A DNA stretch of 64,000 nucleotides from NCBI GenBank assembly GCA_035771175.1, contig JAYMFD010003483.1, positions 1 through 64,000 of the forward strand, given 5' to 3'. The DNA is from Paratinospora sagittata. Its lineage: Eukaryota > Streptophyta > Magnoliopsida > Ranunculales > Menispermaceae. The notes under the pieces were generated by a model. That model did no database searches. It had not been told where the DNA came from and saw nothing but the letters and a program-made list of their open reading frames with translations. A program made the position numbers and the translations under genes. Every line of letters starts with the position of its first letter. The first letter of the stretch is position 1. This document shows, in pieces, positions 13,101-23,760 of this stretch.

Positions 13101-16100
13101 CTACCAACTCCTTGAGCGAGTCCCAATATCCTTCAAGCAACCCCCAGAATAGATGGAACTCCGTTTCAATATCCCGATGAATTTTTGACCATTAAATCTC
13201 AAATTTTGGTTTAAATGAACTAAATTTACTTAGAAAATGTGTTTGAGGCAATCGCGACCAATCCACCGGATTGCTTTCTCCGCCAACTATTTGAGCAAGT
13301 CCCAATATCCTTCTAGCAACCCCCCAGAATAGATGGAACTCCGTTCCAATATCCGATGAATTTTTGATCACTAAATCTCAAATTTTAGTCTAAATGAACT
13401 AAATTTACTTAGGAAATGTGTTTCAGGCAATCGCGACCAATGCACCATATTGCTTTCTCCACCAACTCTTTGAGCGAGTCCCAATATCCTTCTAGCAACC
13501 CCCCATAATATATGGAACTCTGTTCCAATATCCCGATAAATTTTTGATCACTAAATCTCAAATTTTGGTGTAAATGAACTAAATTTACTTAGAAAATGTG
13601 TTTGAGGCAATCGCGACCAATCCACCATATTGCTTTCTCCACCAACTCTTTGAGCGAGTCCCAATATCCTTCTACGAACCCCGGAATAGATGGAACTCCG
13701 TTCCAATATCCCGGTCAATTTTTGACCCATAAATCTAAATATTTGGTTTAAATGAACTAAATATACTTAGAAAAAGTGTTTGAGGCAATCACGACCAATC
13801 CACCGGATTGCTTTGTCCACCAACTCCTTTAGCGAGTCCCAATATCCTTCAAACAACCCCCCAGAATAGATGGAACTCCGTTCCAATATCCCGATGAATT
13901 TTTGAACCCTAAATGTCAAATTTTGTTTTAAATGAACTAAATTTACTTAGAAACTGTGTTTGAGGCAATCGCGACCAATCCACCAGATTGCTTTCTCCAC
14001 CAACTCTTTGAGCGAGTCCCAATATCCTTCAAGCAACCCCCAGAATAGATGGAACTCCGTTTCAATATCCCGATTAATTTTTGACCCCCAAATCTAAAAT
14101 TTTGGTTTAAATGAACTAAATATAATTAGAAAAAGTAATTAAGGCAATCGCGACCAATCCACGAGATTTTTCTACCAACTCCTTGAGCGAGTCCCAATAT
14201 CCTTCAAGCAACCCCCAGAATAGATGGAACTCCGTTTCAATATCCCGATGAATTTTTGACCATTAAATCTCAAATTTTGGTTTAAATGAACTAAATTTAC
14301 TTAGAAAATGTGTTTGAGGCAATCGCGACCAATCCACCGGATTGCTTTCTCCGCCAACTCTTTGAGCAAGTCCCAATATCCTTCTAGCAACCCCCCAGAA
14401 TAGATGGAACTCCGTTCCAATATCCCGATGAATTTTTGATCACTAAATCTCAAATTTTAGTCTAAATGAACTAAATTTACTTAGGAAATGTGTTTCAGGC
14501 AATCGCGACCAATGCACCATATTGCTTTCTCCACCAACTCTTTGAGCGAGTCCCAATATCCTTCTAGCAACCCCCCATAATAGATGGAACTCTGTTCCAA
14601 TATCCCGATGAATTTTTGATCACTAAATCTCAAATTTTGGTTTAAATGAACTAAATTTACTTAGAAAATGTGTTTGAGGCAATCGCGACCAATCCACCAT
14701 ATTGCTTTCTCCACCAACTCTTTGAGCGAGTCCCAATATCCTTCTACGAACCCCGGAATAGATGGAACTCCGTTCCAATATCCCGGTCAATTTTTGACCC
14801 ATAAATCTAAATATTTGGTTTAAATGAACTAAATATACTTAGAAAAAGTGTTTGAGGCAATCACGACCAATCCACCGGATTGCTTTGTCCACCAACTCCT
14901 TTAGCGAGTCCCAATATCCTTCAAACAACCCCCCAGAATAGATGGAACTCCGTTCCAATATCCCGATGAATTTTTGAACCCTAAATGTCAAATTTTGTTT
15001 TAAATGAACTAAATTTACTTAGAAACTGTGTTTGAGGCAATCGCGACCAATCCACCAGATTGCTTTCTCCACCAACTCTTTGAGCGAGTCCCAATATCCT
15101 TCAAGCAACCCCCAGAATAGATGGAACTCCGTTTCAATATCCCGATTAATTTTTGACCCCCAAATCTAAAATTTTGGTTTAAATGACCTAAATTTACTTA
15201 GAAAAAGTGTTTGAGGCAATCGCGACCAATCCACCGGATTGCTTTGTCCACCAACTCCTTTAGCGAGTCCCAATATCCTTCAAGCAACCCCCAGAATAGA
15301 TGGAACTCCGTTTCAATATCCTGATGAATTTTTGACCCCCAAATCTAAAATTTTGGTTTAAATGAACTAAATTTACTTAGAAATTGTGTTTGAGGCAATC
15401 GCGACCAATCCATCGTATTGCTTTCTCTACCAACTCTTTGAGCGAGTCCTAATATCCTTCTGGCAACCCTCAGAATAGATGGAACTCCGTTCCAATATTC
15501 CGATGAATTTTTGACCCCTCAATCTCAAATTTTGGTTTAAATGAACTAAATTTACTTAGAAAATGTGTTTGAGGCAATCGCGACCAATCCACCGGATTGC
15601 TTTCTCCATCAAGTCTTTGAGCGAGTCTCAATATCCTTCTAGGAACCCCCGGAATAGATGGAACTCCGTTCCAACATCCCGATAAATTTTTGACCCCTAA
15701 ATCTCAAATTTTGGTTAAAATGAACTAAATTTACTTAGAAAATGTGTTTGAGGCAATCGCGACCAATCCACCGTATTGCTTTCTCTACCAACTCTTTGAG
15801 CGAGTCATAATATCCTTTTAGGAACCCCCGGAATAGATGGAACTCCGTTCCAATATCCCGGTGAATTTTTGACCCCCAAATCTAAATTTTGGTTTAAATG
15901 AACTAAATATACTTAGAAAAAGTGTTTGAGGCAATCGCGACCAATCCACCGGATTGCTTTATCTACCAACTCCTTAAGCGAGTCCCAATATCCTTCAAGC
16001 AACCCCCAGAATAGATGGAACTCCGTTTCACTATCCCGATGAATTTTTGACCCCCAAATCTAAAATTTTGGTTTAAATGAACTAACTTTACTTAGAAAAT

Positions 16101-16980
16101 GTGTTTGAGGCAATCGCGACCAATCCACCGGATTGGTTTCTCCACCAACTCTTTGAGCGAGTCCCAATATCCTTCTAGCAACCCCCCAGTATAGAAGGAA
16201 CTCCGTTCCAATATCCCGATGAATTTTTGACCATTAAATCTCAAAATTTGGTTTAAATGAACTAAATTTACTTAGGAAATGTGTTTGAGGCAATCGCGAC
16301 CAATCCACCATATTGCTTTCTCCACCAACGCTTTGAGCGAGTCACAATATCCTTCTAGGAACCCCGAAATAGATGGAACTCCGTTCCAATATCCCGGTGA
16401 ATTTTTTACCCATAAATCTAAATATTTGGTTTAAATGAACTAAATATACTTAGACAAAGTGTTTGAGGCAATCGCGACCAATCCACCGGATTGCTTTGTC
16501 CACCAACTCCTTTAGCGAGTCCCAATATCCTTCAAGCAATCCCCCGAATAGATGGAACTCCGTTTCAATATCCTGATGAATTTTTGACCCCCAAATCTAA
16601 AATTTTGGTTTAAATGAACTAAATTTACTTAGAAAATGTGTTTGAGGCAATCGCGACCAATCCACCATATTGCTTTCTCCGCCAACTCTTTGAGCGAGTC
16701 CCAATATCCTTCTACGAACCCCGGAATAGATGGAACTCCGTTCCAATATCCCGGTCAATTTTTGACCCATAAATCTAAATATTTGGTTTAAATGAACTAA
16801 ATATACTTAGAAAAAGTGTTTGAGGCAATCGCGACCAATCCACAGGATTGCTTTGTCCACCAACTCCCTTAGCGAGTCCCAATATCCTTCAAACAACCCC
16901 CAGAATAGATGGAACTCCGTTCCAATATCCCGATGAATTTTTGAACCCAAAATGTCAAATTTTGTTTTAAATGAACTAAA
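10192..16980. repeat. Large tandem duplication, copy B
   Basis: This is the second copy of the segment at 1-6790. The match ends near 16,985, where copy A continues with AACTGTGTTTGAGGCAATCG and this copy switches to AATTTGTTTCAGGCAATCG. The intervening 6,791-10,191 has no equivalent after 16,985, so the full unit is about 57 monomers but only about 38 are present twice in the window. Confidence 0.85.
13053..15196. repeat. 6-mer tandem duplication, second large copy
   Basis: This is the counterpart of 2864-5010 inside large copy B. Units start at 13053 and 14124 (1,071 bp apart) with the same monomer order. Confidence 0.8.
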
Positions 16981-19137
16981 TTTACTTAGAAAATTTGTTT
17001 CAGGCAATCGCGACCAATCCACCATATTGCTTTCTCCACCAACTCTTTGAGCGAGTCCCAATATCCTTCTAGGAACCTCCGGAATAGATGGAACTCTGTT
17101 CCAATATCCCGATGAATTTTTGACCACTAAATCTCAAATTTGGTTTAAATGAACTAAATTTACTTAGGAAATGTGTTTGAGGCAATCGCGACCAATCCAC
17201 CATATTGCTTTCTCCACCAACTCTTTGAGCGAGTCCCAATATCATTCTAGGAACCCCGGAATAGATGGAACTCCGTTCCAATATCCGGGTGAATTTTTGA
17301 CCCATAAATCTAAATATTTGGTTTAAATGAACTAAATATACTTAGAAAAAGTGTTTGAGGCTATCGCGACCAATCCACCGGATTGCTTTCTCTACCAACT
17401 CTTTGAGCGAGTCCCAATATCCTTCAAGCAACCCCCAGAATAGATGGAACTCCGTTTCAATATCCCGATTAATTTTTGACCCCCAAATCTAAAATTTTGG
17501 TTTAAATGAACTAAATTTACTTAGAAAATGTGTTTGAGGCAATCGCGACCAATCCACCGGATTGCTTTGTCCACCAACTCCTTTAGCGAGTCCCAATATC
17601 CTTCAACAACCCCCAGAATAGATGGAACTCCGTTTTAATATCCTGATGAATTTTTGACCCCCAAATCTAAAATTTTGGTTTAAGTGAACTAAATTTACTT
17701 AGAAAATGTGTTTGAGGCAATCGCGACCAATCCACCGTATTGCTTTCTCTACCAACTCTTTGAGCGAGTCCTAATATCCTTCTAGCAACCCCCAGAATAG
17801 ATGGAACTCCGTTCCAATATTCCGATGAATTTTTGACCCCTCAATCTCAAATTTTGGTTTAAATGAACTAAATTTACTTAGAAAATGTGTTTGAGGAAAT
17901 CGCGACCAATCCACCGGATTGCTTTCTCCACCAAGTCTTTGAGCGAGTCTCAATTTCCTTCTAGGAACCCCGGAATAGATGGAACTCCGTTTCGATATCC
18001 CGATGAATTTTTGACCATTAAATCTCAAATTTTGGTTTAAATGAACTAAATTTACTTAGAAAATGTGTTTGAAGCAATCACGACCAATCCAACGGATTGC
18101 ATTCTCCGCCTACTCTTTGAGCGAGTCCCAATATCCTTTTAGCAACCCCCCAAAATAAATGGAACTCCTTCCAATATCCCGATGAATTTTTGACCACTAA
18201 ATCTCAAATTTTGGTTTAAATGAACTAAATTTAGTGAGGAAATGTGTTTGAGGCAATCGCGACTAATCCACCATATTGCTTTCTCCACCAACTCTTTGAG
18301 CGAGTCCCAATATCCTTCTAGGAACCCCGGAATAGATGGAACTCCGTTCCAATATCCCGGTGAATTTTTGACCCATAAATCTAAATATTTGGTTTAAATG
18401 AACTAAATATACTTAGAAAAAGGGTTTGAGGCAATCGCGACCAATCCACCGGATTGCTTTGTCCACCAACTCCTTTAGCGAGTCCCAATATCCTTCAAAC
18501 AACCCCCCACAATAGATGGAACTCCGTTCCAATATCCCGATGAATTTTTGAACCCTAAATGTCAAATTTTGTTTTAAATGAACTAAATTTACTTAGAAAA
18601 TGTGTTTGAGGCAATCGCGACCAATCCACCATATTGCTTTCTCCACCAACTCTTTGAGCGAGTCCCAATATCCTTCTAGGAACCTCCGGAATAGATGGAA
18701 CTCTGTTCCAATATCCCGATGAATTTTTGACCACTAAATCTCAAATTTGGTTTAAATGAACTAAATTTACTTAGGAAATGTGTTTGAGGCAATCGCGACC
18801 AATCCACCATATTGCTTTCTCCACCAACTCTTTGAGCGAGTCCCAATATCATTCTAGGAACCCCGGAATAGATGGAACTCCGTTCCAATATCCGGGTGAA
18901 TTTTTGACCCATAAATCTAAATATTTGGTTTAAATGAACTAAATATACTTAGAAAAAGTGTTTGAGGCAATCGCGACAAATCCACCGGATTGCTTTCTCT
19001 ACCAACTCTTTGAGCGAGTCCCAATATCCTTCAAGCAACCCCCAGAATAGATGGAACTCCGTTTCAATATCCCGATTAATTTTTGACCCCCAAATCTAAA
19101 ATTTTGGTTTAAATGAACTAAATTTACTTAGAAAATG
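16800..19137. repeat. 9-mer duplication (1,607-bp offset) at the left-domain edge
   Basis: Sequence at about 16,800-17,530 recurs at about 18,407-19,137. Both copies contain CTAGGAACCTCCGG, the AATATCATTCTAGG monomer, the ATATCCGGGTGAA junction and a CTTTCTCTACC monomer. Between them, about 17,530-18,406 holds other left-type monomers, including a GAAGCAATCACGACC / CCAACGGATTGC monomer that recurs 1,430 bp later near 19,500. Confidence 0.75.
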
Positions 19138-20767
19138 TGTTTGAAGCAATCGCGACCAATCCACCGTATTGCTTTCTCCACCAACTCTATGAGCGAGTCC
19201 TAATATCCTTCTAGCAACCCCCAGAATAGATGGAACTCCGTTCCAATATTCCGATGAATTTTTCACCCCTCAATCTCAAATTTTGGTTTAAATGACTTAA
19301 ATTTACTTAGAAAATGTGTTTGAGGCAATCGCGACCAATCCACCGTATTGCTTTCTCTACCAACTCTTTGAGCGAGTCCCAATATCCTTTTAGGAACCCC
19401 CGGAATAGATGGAACTCCGTTTCAATATCCCGATGAATTTTTGACCATTAAATCTCAAATTTTGGTTTAAATGAACTAAATTTACTTAGAAAATGTGTTT
19501 GAAGCAATCGCGACCAATCCAACGGATTGCATTCTCCGCCTACTCTTTGAGCGAGTCCCAATATCCTTCTAGCAACCCCCCAAAATAGATGGAACTCCGT
19601 TCCAATATCCCGATGAATTTTTGACCACTAAATCTCAAATTTTGGTTTAAATGAACTAAATTTACTTAGAAAATGTGTTTGAGGCAATCGAGACCAATCC
19701 ACCGGATTGCTTTCTCCTCCTACTCTTTGAGCGAGTCCCAATATCCTTCTAGAAACCCCCTGAATAGATGGAACTCTATTCCAATATCCTCATAAATTTT
19801 TGTCCCCCAAATATCAAATTTTGGTTTTAATTAACTAAATTTACTTAGAAGATGTGTTCGAAGCAATCGCGACGAATCCACCGTATTGCTTTCTCACCCA
19901 ACTCTTTGTGCGAGTCCCAATATCCTTCCAGGAACCCCAGGAATAGATGGAACTCCGTACCTATATCCAACTGAATTTTTGACCCCCAAATCTAAAATTT
20001 TGGTTTAAATGAACTAAATTTACTTTGAAAATGTGTTTGAGGCAATCGCGACCAATCCACCGGATTGCTTTCTCCGCCAACTCTTTGAGCGAGTCCCAAT
20101 ATCCTTCTAGCAACCCCCAGAATAGATGGAACTCCGTTCCAATATTCTGATGAATTTTTGACCCCTAAATCTCAAATTTTTGTTTAAATGAACTCAATTT
20201 ACTTAAAAAATGTGTTTGAGGCAATCGCGACCAATCCACCAGGTTGCTTTCTCCACCTACTCTTTGAGCGATCCCAATATCCTTCTAGCAACCCCCAGAA
20301 TAGATGGAACTCCGTTCCAATATCCCAATGAATTTATGTCCCCTAAATCTCAAATTTTGGTTTAAATGAACTAAATTTACTTAGAAAATGTGTTTGAGGC
20401 AATCGCGACCAATCCACCGTATTGCTTTCTCCCCCAACTCTTTGTGCGAGTCCCAATATCTTTCTAGGAACCCCCAGAATAGATGGAACTCCGTTCCAAT
20501 ATCCCAATGAATTTATGTCCCCTAAATCTCAAATTTTGGTTTAAATGAACTAAATTTACTTAGAAAATGTGTTTGAGGCAATCGCGACCACTCCACCGTA
20601 TTGCTTTCTCGCCCAACTCTTTGTGCGAGTCCCAATATCCTTCTAGGAACCCCAGGAATAGATGGAACTCCGTACCTATATCCAACTGAATTTTTGACCC
20701 CCAAATCTAAAATTTTGGTTTAAATGAACTAAATTTACTTAGAAAATGTGTTTCAGGCAATCGCGAC

Positions 20768-20782
20768 CAATCCACCGGATTG
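20768..20782. repeat. Dyad 1 of the monomer: CAATCC-ACC-GGATTG
   Basis: This is a perfect inverted repeat with 6-bp arms and a 3-nt centre. An overlapping alternative pairs GCAATC (20757-20762) with GATTGC (20778-20783). It is present in monomers reading CACCGGATTGC and broken in the large subset reading CACCGTATTGC or CACCATATTGC, so dyad-positive and dyad-negative monomers alternate in the HORs. It could form a small cruciform or a protein-binding palindrome; nothing in the sequence proves either. Confidence 0.75.
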
Positions 20783-20841
20783 CTTTCTCCACCAACTCTT
20801 TGAGCGAGTCCCAATATCCTTCTAGCAACCCCCAGAATAGA

Positions 20842-20856
20842 TGGAACTCCGTTCCA
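20842..20856. repeat. Dyad 2 of the monomer: TGGAAC-TCC-GTTCCA
   Basis: This is a second perfect 6-bp-arm, 3-nt-loop inverted repeat, centred 74 bp after dyad 1. It is intact in most monomers. It is altered in variants reading CTCCATTCC, CTCTGTTCC, CTCCGTCCC, CTCCGTTTC or CTCCGTTCCT. These variants sit at fixed places within the HORs, for example CCATTCC in the last monomer before the GCAATGAATTTATG junction. Confidence 0.75.
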
Positions 20857-21579
20857 ATATTTCGATGAATTTTTGACCCCTAAATCTCAAATTTTTGTTT
20901 AAATGAACTTAATTTACTTAAAAAATGTGTTTGAGGCAATCGCGACCAATCCACCAGGTTGCTTTCCCCACCTACTCTTTGAGCGAGTCCCCATATCCTT
21001 CTAGCAACCCCAGAATAGATGGAACTCCGTTCCAATATCCCGATGAATTTATGTCCCCTAAATCTCAAATTTTGGTTTAAATGAACTAAATTTACTTAGA
21101 AAATGTGTTTGAGGCAATCGCGACCAATCCACCGTATTGCTTTCTCCCCCAACTCTTTGTGCGAGTCCCAATATCTTTCTAGGAACCCCCAGAATAGATG
21201 GAACTCCGTTCCAATATTCCAATGAATTTATGTCCCCTAAATCTCAAATTTTGGTTTAAATGAACTAAATTTACTTAGAAAATGTGGTTGAGGCAATCGC
21301 GACCAATCCACCGTATTGCTTTCTCGCCCAACTCTTTGTGCGAGTCCCAATATCCTTCTAGGAACCCCAGTAATAGATGGAACTTCGTTCCTATATCCAT
21401 GTGAATTTTTGACCCCCAAATCTAAAATTTCGATTTAAATGAACTAAATTTACTTAGAAAATGTGTTTGAGGCAATCCCGACCAATCCACCGGATTGCTT
21501 CCTCCACCAACTCTTTGAGCGAGTAACAATATCCTTCTAGCAACCCCCAGAATATATGGAACTCCGTTCCAATATCCGA

Positions 21580-21928
21580 ATGAGTTTTTGACCCATAAAT
21601 ATCAAATTTTGATTTAAATGAACTAAATTTACTTAGAAAATGTGTTTGAAGCAATCGCGACCAATCCACCCGATTGCTTTCTCCACCTACTCTTTGAGTG
21701 AGTCCCCAATATCCTTCTAGGAAACCTCGGAATAGATGGAACTCTGTTTCAATATCCCGATGAGTTTTTGACCCATAAATATCAAATTTTGATTTAAATG
21801 AACTAAATTTACTTAGAAAATGTGTTTGAAGCAATCGCGACCAATCCACCCGATTGCTTTCTCCACCTACTCTTTGAGTGAGTCCCCAATATCCTTCTAG
21901 GAAACCTCGGAATAGATGGAACTCTGTT
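21580..21928. repeat. Recently doubled 180-bp monomer
   Basis: Bases 21580-21748 and 21760-21928 match without a difference over 169 bp in direct tandem. Both carry AATTTTGATTTAAATG, CCACCCGATTGC, GAGTGAGTCCCCAATATCC and GGAAACCTCGG. The copies differ only after 21748 (GTTTC against GTTCC). The 180-bp length keeps reading frames in register, which explains the longest open frame of the window (169 codons, minus strand); it is not a gene. Confidence 0.9.
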
Positions 21929-21956
21929 CCAATATCCCGATGAATTTTTGACCCCC

Positions 21957-22157
21957 AAACCAAAAGGTTTATTTAATGAACTAAAATGGCTTAGAAAATG
22001 CGTTTAAGGAAAAAATAACCAATCCACTAGGCTTTTTTCTGCCATCAAACATTGTGCAAGTCCCAATATCCTCGCAGGAATCCCGTAGAGTCTATGAAAC
22101 GTCATTCCGAGGTCCTGCTGAATTTTTGACACCCAAATCATATGAACTAAATTCACT
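21957..22157. repeat. Marker monomer, original form, copy 1, with short 166-bp monomer
   Basis: The junction AAACC-AAAA-GGTTT (21957-21970) replaces the usual AAATCTAAAATTTTGG. The following monomer (21992-22157) is only 166 bp and strongly divergent: ATGCGTTTAAGG, AAAATAACC, CCACTAGGC, TTTTTTCTGCCATC, CCGTAGAGTCTATGAAACG and CATATGAAC, with the usual TCAAATTTTGGTTT missing. The next monomer carries GCGTTTTACGC. It shares only CAAGTCCCAATATCC and short blocks with the norm. Confidence 0.85.
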
Positions 22158-23521
22158 TAGAAAAAGCGTTTTACGCAATCGCGACCAATCCACTGGACTG
22201 CTTTCTCCACCAACTCTTCGAGCGAGTCCCAACATCCTTTTAGGAACCCCCGGAATAGATGGAACTCCGTTCCAATTTCCCGATGAATTTTGACCCCTAA
22301 ATCACAAATTGTGGTTTAAATGAACTAAATCTACTTAGAAAATGTGTTTGAGGCAATCCCGACCAATCCATCGGATTGCTTTCTTCACCAACTCTTTGAG
22401 CGAGTCCCAATATCCTTCTAGCAAACCACCAGAATAGATGGAACTCCGTTCCAATATCCCGGTGAGTTTTTTACCCCCAAATCTAAAAATTTAGTTTAAA
22501 TGAACTAAATTTACATAGAAAATGTGTTTGAGGCAGTCGCGACCAATCCACCGGATTGCTTTCTCCACCAACTCTTTGAGCGAGTCCTAATATCCTTCTC
22601 AGAACCCCCGGAATAGATGGAACTCCGTTCCAATATCCCGGTGAATTTTTGACCCCTAAATCTAAAATTTTGGTTTAAATGAACTAAATTTACTTAGAAA
22701 ATGTGTTTGTGGCAATCCCGACCAATCCACCGGATTGCTTTCTCCACCAACTCCTTGAGCGAGTCCCACTATCCTTCAAGCAAACCCCAGAATAGATGGA
22801 ACTCCGTCCCAATATCCCGGTGAATTTTTGACCCCCAAATCTAAAATTTTTGTTTAAATGAAATAAATTTACTTAAAAAATGTGTTTGAGGCAATCGAGA
22901 CCAATCCACCGGATTGCTTTCTCGCCCAACTCTTTGTGCGAGTCCCAATATCCTTCTAGGAACCCCAGGAATAGATGGAACTCCGTTCCTATATCCAGCT
23001 GAATTTTTGACCTCCAAATCTAAAATTTTGGTTTAAATGAACTAAATTTACTTAGAAAAAGTGTTTGAGGCAATCGAGACCAATCCACCGGATTGCTTTC
23101 TCTCCCAACGCTTTGTGCGAGTCCTAATATCCTTCTAGGAACCCCAGGAATAGATGGAACTCCGTTCCTATATCCAGCTGAATTTTTGACCCCCAAATAT
23201 AAAATTTTGGTTTAAATGAACTAAATTTACTTAGAAAATGTGTTTGAGGCAATCGCGACCAATCCACCGGATTGCTTTCTCCACCTACTCTTTGAGCGAG
23301 TCCCAATATCCTTCTAGCAACCCCAGAATAGACGGAACTCCGTTCCAATATCCTAATGAATTTATGTCCCCTAAATCTCAAATTTTGGTTTAAATGAAAT
23401 AAATTTACTTAGAAAATGTGTTTGAGGCAATCGCGACCAATCCACCGTATTGCTTTCTCGCCCAACGCTTTGTGCGAGTCCTAATATCCTTCTAGGAACC
23501 CCAGGAATAGATGGAACTCCG

Positions 23522-23760
23522 TTCCAATATCCGGGTGAATTTTTGACCCATAAATCTAAATATTTGGTTTAAATGAACTAAATATACTTAGAAAAAGTGT
23601 TTGAGGCAATCGCGACCAATCCACCGGATTGCTTTCTCTACCAACTCTTTGAGCGAGTCCCAATATCCTTCAAGCAACCCCCAGAATAGATGGAACTCCG
23701 TTTCAATATCCCGATTAATTTTTGACCCCCAAATCTAAAATTTTGGTTTAAATGAACTAA
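23522..23760. repeat. Displaced patch of left-domain sequence
   Basis: About 240 bp (ATATCCGGGTGAA, CATAAATCTAAATATTTGG, AAATATACTTAGAAAAAG, CTTTCTCTACC, CCCGATTAATTTTTGACC) matches the left-domain copies at about 17,280-17,510 and 18,890-19,110. It is embedded in mosaic-domain monomers. The paralogous segment at about 26,200 instead reads GTTCCTATATCCAGC at the entry point, which locates the left breakpoint near 23,522. Confidence 0.75.

Larger units (their letters stand above)
1..19130. repeat. Left domain: left-type satellite subfamilies
   Basis: Monomers here carry variants scarce or absent further right: AAATATACTTAGAAAAAG starts, TTTGTCCACCAACTCC followed by TTTAGCGAG, GAACCCTAAATGTC with TTTTGTTTTAAATG, and CCATATTGC with CTACGAACCCCGG. 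The divergent AAACC-AAAA-GGTTT marker monomer is absent. The domain is made of nested tandem duplications of 2, 6, 9, 10, 11 and about 57 monomers. Many single-base indels distinguish otherwise identical copies. The right edge is placed where the last left-type run ends, near 19.13 kb. Confidence 0.8.
20740..20918. repeat. Reference monomer (179 bp) close to consensus
   Basis: This single monomer shows the landmarks in order: start TAGAAAATG; an NruI-type palindrome TCGCGA (20761-20766); first dyad CAATCC-ACC-GGATTG (20768-20782); GAGCGAGTCCCAATATCC; second dyad TGGAAC-TCC-GTTCCA (20842-20856); a C-rich segment around TTGACCCC; then an A/T-rich third containing a DraI-type TTTAAA (20898-20903). 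The choice of first base is arbitrary. Neighbouring monomers differ from it by base substitutions and occasional 1-bp indels, and those differences define the subfamilies used in the other entries. Confidence 0.9.
20345..21420. repeat. 4-mer duplication (715-bp offset)
   Basis: The monomer run with CTCCCCCAACTC, AATGAATTTATGTCCCC and CTCGCCCAACTC around 20,345-20,700 is repeated around 21,060-21,420. The second copy differs by substitutions such as CCAGTAATAG for CCAGGAATAG and ATCCATGTGAA for ATCCAACTGAA. Confidence 0.65.

Noticed and set aside
20740..20918. CENP-B box
   Set aside because: I compared the essential pattern TTCG-4N-A-2N-CGGG by eye with both strands of the consensus and of the CCCGATG and CCCGGTG variants. 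The required bases do not line up. A position-weight scan of all monomers would settle it.
21454..21963. 169-codon open frame on the minus strand
   Set aside because: It spans nearly three satellite monomers and stays open only because two of them are 180 bp long. Its translation is the same 60-residue pattern in tandem, as found in dozens of other places.
21957..22157. Possible transposon insertion at the divergent AAACC-AAAA-GGTTT monomer
   Set aside because: The segment keeps monomer length within 13 bp and aligns to the normal monomer throughout. There are no target-site duplications or terminal repeats; it is a diverged monomer.
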